64,000 bases of DNA from contig JAHBWI010000002.1 in the NCBI GenBank assembly GCA_019637075.1, forward strand, positions 186,001 to 250,000, read 5' to 3'. The notes beneath the pieces were generated by a model. The model was not told the DNA's origin. It made no database searches and saw only the letters and a list, made by a program, of their open reading frames with translations. The position numbers and the translations under genes were made by a program. Origin of the DNA: Nitrospiraceae bacterium (lineage in GTDB: Bacteria; Nitrospirota; Nitrospiria; Nitrospirales; Nitrospiraceae). Positions 8,511 through 18,700 of the stretch are shown here, piece after piece (position 1 is the stretch's first letter; each line of letters begins with the position of its first letter).

Positions 8511-10083
8511 ATTCACGCTTGATCTTGGGCGACTCGAGATTGAAGTCCACGAACCGGCCATAGGCCTGCAACACCAGCAACGGAAACACGACATCTAACC
8601 ACCAACCGTACTGGAAGAACCAGAGGCTCACCGGTACCAGAATCGCGTTGACGAGGAACCGCGCCACCCTCGTGCCCCACGTCTTGGTAAAGTAGGAAAA
8701 AGACAAACTGAAGGCCACGATGAGGGCCAGCAACACCGTCCATTTCGTGCCGGCACTCATTTCCTGGATCTGCCCGAACTCAAGCAGCGCATTGAGTTCA
8801 TTCACCACCACCAACGCCCCCGGCATCTCCCCCAACGGAGTCGCATGGGCATCGTTAGCCGTGGCGAAGCTGGCCCCAATCACCACGACCTTACCGGCCA
8901 GCCACTCCGAGCTCAGGGGCTGAGACGGCTGGGGGTCGGTAATCAGCGAGGCGCGCACGCGCGAGAACCAGTCGGCCTGGACCGAGCCTGGATGGAACTT
9001 ATAGAAGATGCGATGCTCGAGGTTCGTCGGCTTGGCGCTCAGCACAAGCGCTTTCTTCAGGACCGGATCGTCGAGTCGCCAACTCCGGCCGGTCGTCCGC
9101 TCGGATGACAGCACTGCACCACCCGGCTCGGGGCGGCAATAGCCGGCAGGAGGTGAAAACCGTCGTTTGAGTTCCGTGCGGAATCGATGGACCGAAAAGG
9201 GCACATCATCCAGTCGCGGTTCGCGGAGTAGGGCCCACCCCAGCAAGGCCGCCGAGGGCACGGCATTCGCTTCTCGCTTCAAACATGTCGGCTCGAAGAG
9301 CCGCCAGTCACGGAGCACCCCATCATCGTCCCGTTCAATCAGCGATGAAGCCCAATGCAGAACCGGCGACGGTGTCACAACCTGCTCGAGAAACTCGGAA
9401 GGACGCTCCTCACGAAACACCAACGGCCCCTCGTCTGACTCCCCTGACTCGCCCCCGACTTCGGTCCCGGCGGCCGGACGCAACGGCTGTCCGATGGTGC
9501 GAACGAAAATCATGGGCGGACGGCCGGCCCTCTGCTTCGCGTCGAGCGCTTCACGCGAGTATCCATCCAAGAACAGACGCAAGGCCTCGTCGGGATCGGC
9601 CGGAATCTCGACCCCTTGCGCGTGAGTCGGCGGCCTGCGCAACGGCCCGACATATTTCGTCAGCTCAATGTCGACGATGACGAGCTTCGCCGGAGCCTCG
9701 GCGGCAAAGCGAATCAATCGACCCAATTTGTCACGCGGCACGAAGAGCGGTTCGCCCCACTGCTGGTAGCTCGACTCGTCGACATCGACAAAGACGAACC
9801 GCTCAGGCCCCACCCCAGGATCGGACGATCGATCTTTCCAAAACTTGATGGCCCAGTCGGTTGCGGAGGTCTCCGCGCTGGTGATGGCCGGTAACCATGG
9901 CCGAGCTTGGTGCAGGAAGATCGCCGCGCCCAATCCGATGGTTAGACTCTGAAGTAATAGTTGAGCAAACGGAGGAAGTCGGCGCCACAAACGGGCGAAG
10001 GGACCGAGTCGGGGTTCCAGCGCGAGCAGCTTGAGACGGAAGCCTACTTTGAGTTCGTCGAGCCAGCTGGAGGGGTCACGCAT
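8485..10083 (-). CDS. CHASE2 domain sensor-like membrane protein
   Basis: About 532 residues. An N-terminal transmembrane segment (near residues 38-58) is followed by a large extracytoplasmic CHASE2 domain with its hallmarks (TDWAIKFWKDR.....ERFVFVDVDESSYQQWG, LVIVDIELTKYV, LAGKVVVIGASFATANDAHATPLGEMPGALVVVNELNALLE). Two or three C-terminal transmembrane helices end the protein. No kinase, cyclase or GGDEF domain follows, so the output must come from partners, probably the coupled FecR-like protein. ATG at 10083 has GGAGC eight bases upstream; a GTG at 10089 is possible. It is divergent from the caspase gene at 10291. Confidence 0.9.
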   Translation of the reverse strand: MRDPSSWLDELKVGFRLKLLALEPRLGPFARLWRRLPPFAQLLLQSLTIGLGAAIFLHQARPWLPAITSAETSATDWAIKFWKDRSSDPGVGPERFVFVDVDESSYQQWGEPLFVPRDKLGRLIRFAAEAPAKLVIVDIELTKYVGPLRRPPTHAQGVEIPADPDEALRLFLDGYSREALDAKQRAGRPPMIFVRTIGQPLRPAAGTEVGGESGESDEGPLVFREERPSEFLEQVVTPSPVLHWASSLIERDDDGVLRDWRLFEPTCLKREANAVPSAALLGWALLREPRLDDVPFSVHRFRTELKRRFSPPAGYCRPEPGGAVLSSERTTGRSWRLDDPVLKKALVLSAKPTNLEHRIFYKFHPGSVQADWFSRVRASLITDPQPSQPLSSEWLAGKVVVIGASFATANDAHATPLGEMPGALVVVNELNALLEFGQIQEMSAGTKWTVLLALIVAFSLSFSYFTKTWGTRVARFLVNAILVPVSLWFFQYGWWLDVVFPLLVLQAYGRFVDFNLESPKIKREYDAVSGKA

Positions 10084-10290
10084 CGTCACTTGCTCCGGGA
10101 CGCAGTACTTGCCGAGGCGCTCCCCGACGACTGCACTCCCGCTTGCCAGGCGATCACGAACATGAAATAGTGCGCCCCGGCGCCTGTTGGGCGCGATACT
10201 GCGGGCGCCAGTGTATCAAAGTCGGTCGCCTTCCGCCCAGTCCTTCGAGGCCTGACTCGGGCACGTGAAGGAAGGCCTCACAGATCATCC

Positions 10291-12621
10291 ATGAAACTTG
10301 CCAGGCTCGTCGCCATCCTGCTCCTTTTACTTCTGATCACAGTGGCCTTCCCTGCTCCCGAGCAGGCGGCGGCCGAAACTCGACGAGCCCTCCTGATCGG
10401 CATCGATCGGTATGACCATGGGTTATCCTCGGAAGACCTTACCTTGGCAAAAGAACACGGGCGTCGGGTCTGGCCGAACCTTCAGGGGTCGGTCAACGAT
10501 GCCACGGCCATCAGGGAAATTCTCATCAAACAGTTCAGCTTTGACGAACGTAACGTCGTCCTCCTGACCGACGAAGCCGCGACGAGATCACGCATCATTT
10601 CAGAGTTCAACCATCACTTGATTGATCGATCACAACCAGGTGATCATATCGTTCTCTTTTACGCAGGCCACGGCTCACGAGTTCGCAATTCAAACTCTCC
10701 GGAACTCGACAAAAAGGACGAGACCATCGTACCAGCGGATGCGAACCGCGGCGACGGTAGATCCACCATCGTCGATATCCGAGACAAGGAATGGGACCGC
10801 CTGTTCACGCGCGCGCTCGATAAGGGTCTCCGACTCACGGCCATTTTCGACAGTTGTCATAGCGGCTCCATCTCGCGTGGGGTGGCGCCCCATCAGGCGG
10901 GAGTCCGGTTCCTGGAGGAAGACGAGCGGGACGTCGCCCAGTTGATCGGACCGGAATCGCCCTCGCACCAGCCCGGACAAGAGCCGGAAAAGCGCGAGGG
11001 GGCCCTGGTCATCTCTGCCGCACAGGAAGACCAATTCGCCAGCGAAGCTGCGCTTCGGAGCGGCGAGAAGAAAGAATGGCACGGGGCCTTTACGCTCGCG
11101 TTGATGGATACCTTGCAGCATTTTCCCACCGACACCGCGGCCGAGCGGCTCTTCGATCGGGTGACGGCGAAACTGAAGGCCATGGGATTGCGTCAGGATC
11201 CCATCTTGGCAGGACTACCGGCTCGACGCCACGCGCCCCTTTTCGGCAACGCTCCGGTCGATGGTCCTCGTGAGTTGCACCTGAACGTGGTCCACACGGA
11301 CGGAGCCGACGACATCGAACTGCAAGGCGGCCTGGCCCTCGGCTTGCGGCCCGGTACGGAACTGGTCCCCACTCATAGCGCCGGCGGCCCCCCGCTCCGG
11401 CTCCGCATTACTCAGGTGCGCGACCTCCTGCGGAGTCAGGCTGCGGTCATCCAGGGCAACTGGAAATCGATTCGATCCGGAGACGAATTTGAAGTGGTGC
11501 ATTGGGGCAGCCTGCCGGAACGAACCCTCAAGATCTATATTCCGCCTCCAACAACGGATGAGACCTCAGTCCTGAATTTGTCGATCGAGCTGCGCCGGCA
11601 CCTGACCGCTGCCGGCGCCACGTGGGTCGAGGATCCCGCCGAGCAGGCGATCACCCACTTGCTGGCGTGGACAGGCAAACAGTGGACGCTGACTGGCCCC
11701 ACCGGTCCAGGCATCGCGCTCGGGCCCCAACCGGAAAGCGGATCCGTACTGGCACATCTTCCTATCGAGAAATCCACCGTTCGACTCTTCATGAACTTGC
11801 CGCCTTCCGCCAATCTGCGCAACATCTTGGTCCCGGTCGGGAGGGGCGGTGAAGGACGCGCTGAACTGACGCAGGAGCTGGACGACGCGGACTATCTATT
11901 AGTGGGGCGGGCAGCCGGCCCTCGAAGCGAGCACGCCTGGATGCTGCGAACGTTCACGTCAAATTCTCAATCGACGAAGACCTCCACGATTCCCCTCCCC
12001 GTCCGGACCGCCTGGGGGCATGCCCAGACACTCCGCAATCCCTGCACGGATGGCGGCTTGAAAGCCTGCCTTCCGCACTTGGCCAAGCTGTATCACTGGC
12101 TCAACGTGGAAAGCCCCGCGGATGATCGGCGTTTCCCCTATCGCTTGGGATTTGTCCCGCTTACACCCGCGCCACGATCACGGGACGATCAATTGCCGGA
12201 AGGGACCTATCAATTGGTCCTCGAATCGGACCAAGACACTATTGCGGCGTTGCAGGCCAATTGGGGAGTACAGGCCCGGTATGTCTATGTGTTCGTGATC
12301 GACCAAGACGGCCGCTCTACGCTCCTGTTCCCCAACGACGCAAGCAAGGAGCGGGAACACCTGCTGCCGCAACTCGGCGCGAATGCGCCACCGGCCAAGG
12401 ACTTGGTCCGCGTGTCGATGGGGGAAAGCGCCGTGATCCAAGTGCACGCGCCCTTCGGCAACGACACCTATGTGATGCTGAGTTCGAACCGGGAAATCCC
12501 GCGCGTCAAAGAATTGGTCGAAGCGGATGCCGTCGATTCGAGCGCGCGTCGGATGAGGGGACAAACCGATTGGTCGATCAGCAGACGCTTTCTGCAAAGC
12601 GTCCCGGCTACCTCGCGATGA
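10291..12621 (+). CDS. Secreted caspase-family (orthocaspase) protein with DUF4384-like C-terminus
   Basis: 776 residues. Signal peptide (LARLVAILLLLLLITVAFPAPEQAAA), then a caspase/C14 p20-like domain starting at RRALLIGIDRY. The catalytic His is in LFYAGHGSRV and the catalytic Cys in IFDSCHSGSIS. The middle region is unassigned. The C-terminal 200 residues (LPEGTYQLVLES......YVYVFVIDQDGRSTLLFPND) resemble DUF4384, often paired with caspases. Metacaspase-type enzymes cleave after Arg or Lys; that specificity here is inferred from the family. Divergent from the CHASE2/FecR pair, which may be functionally linked. The similar gene at 41058 is controlled by an ECF sigma pair. Confidence 0.9.
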   Translation: MKLARLVAILLLLLLITVAFPAPEQAAAETRRALLIGIDRYDHGLSSEDLTLAKEHGRRVWPNLQGSVNDATAIREILIKQFSFDERNVVLLTDEAATRSRIISEFNHHLIDRSQPGDHIVLFYAGHGSRVRNSNSPELDKKDETIVPADANRGDGRSTIVDIRDKEWDRLFTRALDKGLRLTAIFDSCHSGSISRGVAPHQAGVRFLEEDERDVAQLIGPESPSHQPGQEPEKREGALVISAAQEDQFASEAALRSGEKKEWHGAFTLALMDTLQHFPTDTAAERLFDRVTAKLKAMGLRQDPILAGLPARRHAPLFGNAPVDGPRELHLNVVHTDGADDIELQGGLALGLRPGTELVPTHSAGGPPLRLRITQVRDLLRSQAAVIQGNWKSIRSGDEFEVVHWGSLPERTLKIYIPPPTTDETSVLNLSIELRRHLTAAGATWVEDPAEQAITHLLAWTGKQWTLTGPTGPGIALGPQPESGSVLAHLPIEKSTVRLFMNLPPSANLRNILVPVGRGGEGRAELTQELDDADYLLVGRAAGPRSEHAWMLRTFTSNSQSTKTSTIPLPVRTAWGHAQTLRNPCTDGGLKACLPHLAKLYHWLNVESPADDRRFPYRLGFVPLTPAPRSRDDQLPEGTYQLVLESDQDTIAALQANWGVQARYVYVFVIDQDGRSTLLFPNDASKEREHLLPQLGANAPPAKDLVRVSMGESAVIQVHAPFGNDTYVMLSSNREIPRVKELVEADAVDSSARRMRGQTDWSISRRFLQSVPATSR

Positions 12622-12647
12622 GGGCGCGCCGATCGCGCGCCCTCATC
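12617..12647. terminator. Bidirectional hairpin between convergent genes
   Basis: GATGAGGGCGCG (12617-12628) and its exact complement at 12636-12647 form a 12-bp stem with a 7-base loop. It sits across the end of the caspase gene and before the convergent small gene. There is no long T-run, so termination efficiency is uncertain. Confidence 0.6.
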
Positions 12648-12658
12648 TGAACCGCCGC

Positions 12659-12997
12659 CTAGAACGCCGGCCCCACGAATGGAATCGGTTTGACCACGGC
12701 CGTCGCCCTGCGGGCGGGCAACGAAGTCTGGTCCCGGCAGCCCGGCGCCTGGCCGCGAGCCACCTGAGCCTCCCACAACAGCTGATATTCGCGTTCCGTG
12801 ATGTCGCCGCGAAGCCGTTTGTCGTCCAACTCACGGAGCACGCGAAGATCCTGATTCAGTTGATCCACGGCCACGTCTTCCGTTTTCGTCGACCGTTCCG
12901 CAGGCAGGCAAGGTGTTGCCGCCTCGACCGGCTGTGCAGCAAACCCAACCAGACACCCCAATACGATCGTCATGACACCAGCCGTCATCCGTGCCAT
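12659..12997 (-). CDS. Small secreted protein with SHOCT-like C-terminal helix
   Basis: 112 residues. Signal peptide MARMTAGVMTIVLGCLVGFAA, then two Cys residues (TPCLPAE, APGCRD). A helical segment LRVLRELDDKRLRGDITEREYQLLWEA resembles the short SHOCT motif. The frame is open upstream to 13075, but ATG at 12997 has AAGGGA at good spacing and starts the signal peptide. It lies downstream of the beta-barrel-like gene on the same strand and is probably cotranscribed with it. Function unknown. Confidence 0.6.
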   Translation of the reverse strand: MARMTAGVMTIVLGCLVGFAAQPVEAATPCLPAERSTKTEDVAVDQLNQDLRVLRELDDKRLRGDITEREYQLLWEAQVARGQAPGCRDQTSLPARRATAVVKPIPFVGPAF

Positions 12998-13058
12998 CTG
13001 CGCATCCCTTTCTCGTGAGACTTCCTGGCCGCCAGACACCAACACCGCCAACCCAGGA

Positions 13059-13904
13059 TTAGAAACGAGCAACAATCTGGAATGTCGGTCCCCACGTAAT
13101 GTCGTTGTTCGCCAGTGGGGAATTGTTGATGTTGATGATCTGAGCGCGGAACCCGCCCTGAATTGCGGAACCGATTGTGCCCATCTTGGTCTTCAGGCTC
13201 GGGCCATCGACCGACAACCCAACTTCCGCCGCATAGCCCTGGGCACCGTTGGCCACCACCCGACCAGGGCCGACTCCGGTTCCCGCTTGGTTGGTCTTCT
13301 CATCGAAGAATCCCATGGAAAAGTTACCGTAGGCCTTCACCGGTCCACCGACCGTTCCGGACCCATACATACCGACGACCGGTCCGCTGATCCAGACCGA
13401 GCTGTGAGCCGGGCCGGTGATGGTGAGAAACTGGCTGCTGAACCGCTGCTGCATATGATAGTAGCCGCCGAAGATCCCGAACCCCCGCCAAATCGCAAGC
13501 GTGCCCACGACCGAGTAGTCACGCCGGATAGCCGAAGTCACATCCGTCGGGCCCAGGCCGAACGAGGAGAAATCGAACCCTCCGGCCTGCAACCAGGTAA
13601 AGTTCACACCGAGGCTATGGAGGAATTCATCGTCACGCAGCCGGACGGACCCGGTGATGCTCGGTCCGGTCAAGGTTGTCGTGTCCGAGGTCCTAGTCGA
13701 GTTGATGGCGCCGACCGATCCGGCTGCCTGCCATTTCGCCACCCAAAATTTCCAGCCCACATCCAGGGAAAACCGGTCGCCGAAAAGTCCATGGCTCGGC
13801 TCGTCAGGGGCCGGTTCCGCCGCTGAGGCACTTCCGCCGAACACCCCCATCGCCAGGACGCCGATGACCACCATCCCACAACCCACCTGTCTCCAGCTCT
13901 TCAT
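13059..13904 (-). CDS. Predicted outer-membrane beta-barrel protein
   Basis: 281 residues. Signal peptide ending at ASAAEP. Alternating polar and aromatic strands follow (FSLDVGWKFWVAKWQAAG, FLHSLGVNFTWLQAG, LAIWRGFGIFGGYYHMQQRF, VKAYGNFSMGFFDEKT). The chain ends in Phe (FQIVARF), the usual outer-membrane insertion signal. ATG at 13904 has GGAGG six bases upstream. It lies between a caspase gene and a SHOCT-like gene on the same strand. No specific porin family is recognised. Confidence 0.7.
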   Translation of the reverse strand: MKSWRQVGCGMVVIGVLAMGVFGGSASAAEPAPDEPSHGLFGDRFSLDVGWKFWVAKWQAAGSVGAINSTRTSDTTTLTGPSITGSVRLRDDEFLHSLGVNFTWLQAGGFDFSSFGLGPTDVTSAIRRDYSVVGTLAIWRGFGIFGGYYHMQQRFSSQFLTITGPAHSSVWISGPVVGMYGSGTVGGPVKAYGNFSMGFFDEKTNQAGTGVGPGRVVANGAQGYAAEVGLSVDGPSLKTKMGTIGSAIQGGFRAQIININNSPLANNDITWGPTFQIVARF

Positions 13905-13937
13905 GCACTGCCTCCTTCACGCGTGTGAGCGAGCTAG

Positions 13938-15407
13938 CTAGAATCCCCCGACAAAGGGGGCTCTCTTGCTCTTCTCCGGTTTACTCTCGGGCTGGGGCTC
14001 GATACCCCGCACCCGCTCTTGATTCGCCAATCGCTCCGCTTCCTGTCGTTTGGATTGTTCCTGTTCCAACGCCTTCTTGGTCTCCGTTTCACGTTGGCGT
14101 TGCTCCGCCAACTGTCGCTCGAGCAACACCCGCTGCCGCCGCTCCTCGGCCAATTTGCGCTGCGTTTCCACCTCCACTTCACGCTGATCCCTCGCCGCCT
14201 GCTGCTTGGCGGCCTGCTCGGCCGCTTCTCCGCCCTTTCGCGCCTCGGCCGCTTGACGCTCCGCCTCCACTCGCTGGCGATGCTCCTCTTCCAGTTGCCG
14301 CTTCACATCCGCTTCATCCCGGCGTTGCTTCTCGAGCTGCCGTTCGAGTTCCAGTAGATGCGCGCGCTCCTTCTCCAACTTGTCCTTCGCCTCAAGTTCC
14401 AGCCGACGCCGCTCCTCCGCCAGCCGATCCAGCTCCTGCTTCAGATCGTCGCGGACCTGCTCGCGCGCGCGGCGCAGAGATTCTTCCGCCTGTTTGCCCT
14501 GCTCCTCCAATCCACGCGCGAGAGAGGACAACTGGAGCACGAATTGCCCGCCTTCATCGTTGGCTCCCTGCAGCGGCTGGCTGCGCGGCATCTGCTCGGC
14601 ATTGCGCGCGACCAACGGAATGACGTGGTCCGCGATGCGGCTGGGCACCAGATAGGGCTCATCGTTCTCATTGAGGAATTTAATCAGGTGGTAGGCAAAC
14701 ACACTGTGCCCATCCTTGCCCTGATCGGCCACCGGCTCGGTGCTCCCGGACGTGAGCCCCCAACGGGACCGCTTCGCATAGAGTTTGGCGTAGTATCGGT
14801 CTCCCATCGGAGGAATGATCGCGCGGGTTTGCGCGAACAGATTGCCGCTGAAGCATGAATCCGCAATCACATAGACATGACGCGCTCGCATTGCCGCAAC
14901 ATAGTTGCGAATGGCCGCATCGAGGATCCAGGTGCCCGGTTCCTCCAGGCTCGCTTCCACCGGCACCCACCAGGCCAATTGATTGTCGTCGCTGTACTGG
15001 CCATGCCCGGCGTAATAGATGAGGACGCTGTCGTTTGGGCCGGCTTCCTTTGCCAATTTGACGAATGCCCCTTCGATACGGCTTCGCGTCGCGTCTCCGT
15101 TAATGAGGAACCTGACCCTGTCCGCTTTGAAGCCGTACCGATCCATCAGCACTCGGCGGATGGCGCTCGCATCCGAAACGGCGGTTTTCAGTTTTGGGGC
15201 AGCCTGGTATTCGTCGATTCCGATGATGAGCGCCCAATACTCGCCTTCGAGCGTCACCTCACCGGGGATGGCTTTGACGGCAGGGCTGGCACCGCGGGAC
15301 GCGGCTTGGACGAAATCGGGAAGGAACGCCCCAAACGGGCAGACGACAAGAGCCGTCATGATCCAGAGACCCAATCGCGCAAACAAATTGGGAATCGACT
15401 CCCCCAT
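13938..15407 (-). CDS. Secreted caspase-family protein with long C-terminal coiled coil
   Basis: About 489 residues. Signal peptide (LFARLGLWIMTALVVCPFGAF), then a caspase domain starting at EYWALIIGIDEY, with catalytic His in IYYAGHGQYSD and Cys in IADSCFSGNLF. From about residue 310 to the end is an uninterrupted Glu/Arg/Gln/Lys-rich coiled coil (repeated EERRR.LE, RQLEEEHRQRVEAERQ), which may oligomerise the protease or anchor it. The frame is open to 15563; the ATG at 15407 starts the signal peptide and has AGGA upstream. It diverges from the WD40-caspase gene. Confidence 0.88.
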   Translation of the reverse strand: MGESIPNLFARLGLWIMTALVVCPFGAFLPDFVQAASRGASPAVKAIPGEVTLEGEYWALIIGIDEYQAAPKLKTAVSDASAIRRVLMDRYGFKADRVRFLINGDATRSRIEGAFVKLAKEAGPNDSVLIYYAGHGQYSDDNQLAWWVPVEASLEEPGTWILDAAIRNYVAAMRARHVYVIADSCFSGNLFAQTRAIIPPMGDRYYAKLYAKRSRWGLTSGSTEPVADQGKDGHSVFAYHLIKFLNENDEPYLVPSRIADHVIPLVARNAEQMPRSQPLQGANDEGGQFVLQLSSLARGLEEQGKQAEESLRRAREQVRDDLKQELDRLAEERRRLELEAKDKLEKERAHLLELERQLEKQRRDEADVKRQLEEEHRQRVEAERQAAEARKGGEAAEQAAKQQAARDQREVEVETQRKLAEERRQRVLLERQLAEQRQRETETKKALEQEQSKRQEAERLANQERVRGIEPQPESKPEKSKRAPFVGGF

Positions 15408-15791
15408 CGTCGTACGTCCTACTACGAGGAATGACTGAGGTTTGGGAGTGTACAACAGGCCCCCGCCGCTTTCAATCGCGTAGGTACGGATTCGCTGACC
15501 GTCGCCGCTCTGGATGGGGCAGTCGGGGAAGCGATCGGGGAGGGATTGAGAACGATCTATCATTGTATGCGAGCGGACTTCCTTCCGGCAAGACCGAGCC
15601 CCTCAAATGCTTGCATTGACCTCGAACTCTGTCCTGCTCCGATTGACATTTCTTCAACCTGAAAAATAGACTACGCCGTCTTACGTGTTCAGTTGAACCT
15701 TCGAGTTCGAGGCGTCGACGAACAGTTCGAAGGTGGGACGGGATATCAAGTCATTGGCAGGGCCCCGCTCTTGGGCGTCCGGGAAGTCGGG
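15408..15791. promoter_or_regulatory. Divergent promoter region of two caspase genes
   Basis: 384 bases without a gene separate the two divergent caspase genes. On the plus strand, TTGACA at 15643-15648, an 18-base spacer and TAGACT at 15667-15672 make a plausible housekeeping (sigma-70) promoter for the WD40-caspase gene. That gives a leader of about 110 bases. I saw no comparable minus-strand promoter and no clear operator. Confidence 0.5.
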
Positions 15792-18700
15792 ATGAAGGTT
15801 CGCCCTATGCGCACAGCTCTGGTTCTTGCCAGTGTGGCATGGGTACTACTTGCGTGGGCGTCAGGCCCGGCTTGGTCGGACCAGACCGAAACAGCCCCTC
15901 GAGTACTCAACGGCCACGCGAGCGAGATTCTCGCCGTTGCGTTCTCCCCCAACGGACGCCTGCTTGCCACCGCCGGAACGGATCAAACCATTCGACTTTG
16001 GGACCCGGAAACCGGGCGGGACCTCAAGGTCCTCCGCGGGCACATGGGAGCCGTCTACGCCCTCACCTTCTCCCCGGACGGCAAGTTCCTAGCCTCGGGA
16101 AGCGCTGACACCTCTGTACGGATCTGGGATCTCGGCTCCGGACAGGAAGTCCGCGCGGTAACCTCCACCTTCGGCGCCGTGCGCGCCCTAGCCTTTTCCG
16201 GCGACGGCAAGATGCTGGCCAGCGGAGGCAACGACGGCAGCCTGCGCTTTTGGGATGCCGCGAGCGGCAAGGAACTCAAGTCCATACGCGGCCAATTCGG
16301 CGTGGTCTACGGCATCGTGTTCTCGCCGAACGGCAAGTTGGTGGCCACCGGCAGCAGCGATATGCAGATCCATCTCTGGGACCTGGCCACGGGGCTGCAA
16401 CGCAGCGCCCTCACCGGCCACACCGGTGCCGTTCATGCTCTGGCGTTTGCACCGGGCAGTCACCTCCTCGGGAGCGCCTCCGCGGACGGCACGATCCGCC
16501 TGTGGGATATCGACGCCGGCCAGGAACGCGTCATGCTGACCGGCCACGCGGGTGACATTTTCGGAATCGCCTTTTCGACGGATGGGCGTTCCCTCGTCTC
16601 CGGCGGGGCGGACGGCACCGTGCGCCTGTGGGACGCCACGACCGGACGTGAGCGGCACCGCCTGGCCGGCCACAAGGGTCCGGTCCGCGCCGTCGCGATC
16701 TCTCCCAACGGCACTGTGGTCGCCAGCGGCGGCCGCGACAAGACCGCGCGTCTGCAACCGAGCGTCCCGGCCACCATCACCGCCGACTTGGCCGACAAGA
16801 TCAAACAGCGCGGGAACGAGATAGGCGCCGCTCCCTCGCCGCCGCCGCTGCCGGAAGCGGAGCTGTCGATTAGGCCGATGGAACTCGTCGCAGGCCAGCC
16901 GGTTACCCTCACACTGTCGGTAACCAACAAAGGCAAGGGCCCCCTCTATCAATTCCAGGCCCGCACGAAAAGCGACGACCCCGCCTTGAACGGGTTGCTG
17001 TTTTACTTCGGAAAAATTGATCCGGGTCAAACGCTGGACGACGCCGTAACTCTCCCGCTCCCGGCCGACCGGCCCGACGGTTCCATTCCGGTTGCGCTGG
17101 AATTCGATGAATACAACGGCTTCATCCCGAATCCGCTGCAAGCGGCCCTCAGCCTGAAGGGGCAACCGCGTCCCCGCTTCGCCTATACCCACCAGTTGCT
17201 GGACGATGGCAGCGGCCAGTCGGTCGGCAACGGAGACGGCCGCATTCAAAAAGGCGAAGCCATCGACCTCTTGCTCACGGTCAAGAACGTCGGTCCGGTC
17301 GTAGCCCAACAGACGACGATCGAACTGAGCCTGCCCGGTTCGCGAGATGCACGTCTCAGCCAGACAACCCTGGAGCTCGGCCCGCTTAGTCCGGATGAAA
17401 CCAAAACGGCCCGCGTGAATCTGATCGTGGCACGTGACATCAAGGCCGAAGAATTGTCGCTCCGCCTTTACATTCGCGAACGCGGCCTGAACGTCACGCT
17501 GGACGAACAACTCAAGCTCGCGGTCGACCACCGGCCGTCCCCGCAGATCGTCGCCACCAACAAACTGGTGGCCGTGAGCGAACCCTCGGCGAAGATCCAC
17601 AGCGGCGCGGGCCCCGACACCTCCGTGATTGCCTCGGCTGCCAAGGACCAGGGACTGGCCGTCACGGGCGAGCTTGGCGACTGGTGGCGCGTCCAGATTT
17701 CCCCGAAGGAAACCGGCTGGATCGCCAAACACGACGCGCGTGAACCGGCTGAGTCGGCCAAAGGTGACATGCCGATCCCGTCCATCGCCGGCGCGCCGGT
17801 CGTGAAGCTGTTCCAGAATGCTCCCCCGGTCATCGCTCTTGCTTCGCCATCCGATGGAGCGGATGTGACGGTGGACAGGATCCTGCTCGCCGGAGCCGCC
17901 GCCAGCGAGCGTGGCATCGCGCGGGTGGAGATTCGGGTCAACGGCCAGCTCCTCACGCAGCGCGAAGCCCGTGGGATCGCCGTCAAACCGGACGTTCCGA
18001 CGGCACAGCCGAACCTCGAGTTTTCGGAACGACTCACGTTAAAGGAAGGCAAGAACGAGATCGTGGTCTCTGCCATCGATCGGGATAACTTGTCGGCGCA
18101 AAAGGTCATCACCGTGATGCGTCAGGTGGATCGCGCCAAAGTCTGGGCCGTGGTCATCGGCATCTCGAAATATAAGACGGTCCATCCGCTGCGCTACGCG
18201 GACGTGGATGCCCAGGCCTTCTACGACTACCTCATGCGCAATGTCGGCGTCCCGCCGGAGAATGCCACGCTGCTGTTGAACGAGCAGGCCACCCTGATGA
18301 ATCTCAAACGGACGCTCGGGACGGACTTGAAACGGAAGGCCGCGGAGAAGGACACGGTCATCATTTACTACGCAGGCCATGGAGCGCCGGAGGCGGATGC
18401 CTCCGCCTCGGATGACGATGGTCTCGAAAAGTACATCGTCCCCTACGACGCGGACCCGAAAGATCTGTATTCAACCGGTCTACCGATGCGGGAAGTCGAA
18501 ACGATCTTCAACCGGCTCGCGCCAGAACGGGTCATCTTCATCAGCGACTCCTGCTACAGCGGCGCCACGGCCGGCCGCACCTTCGCCACGGCCTCGCGCC
18601 GCGCCGTCGTGTCGGAATCGTTCCTGAGCCGCCTTTCCAAAGGCAAAGGTCGCATCGTGCTCAGCGCCAGCAAGGCCAGCGAGGTCAGTGAGGAACGGGA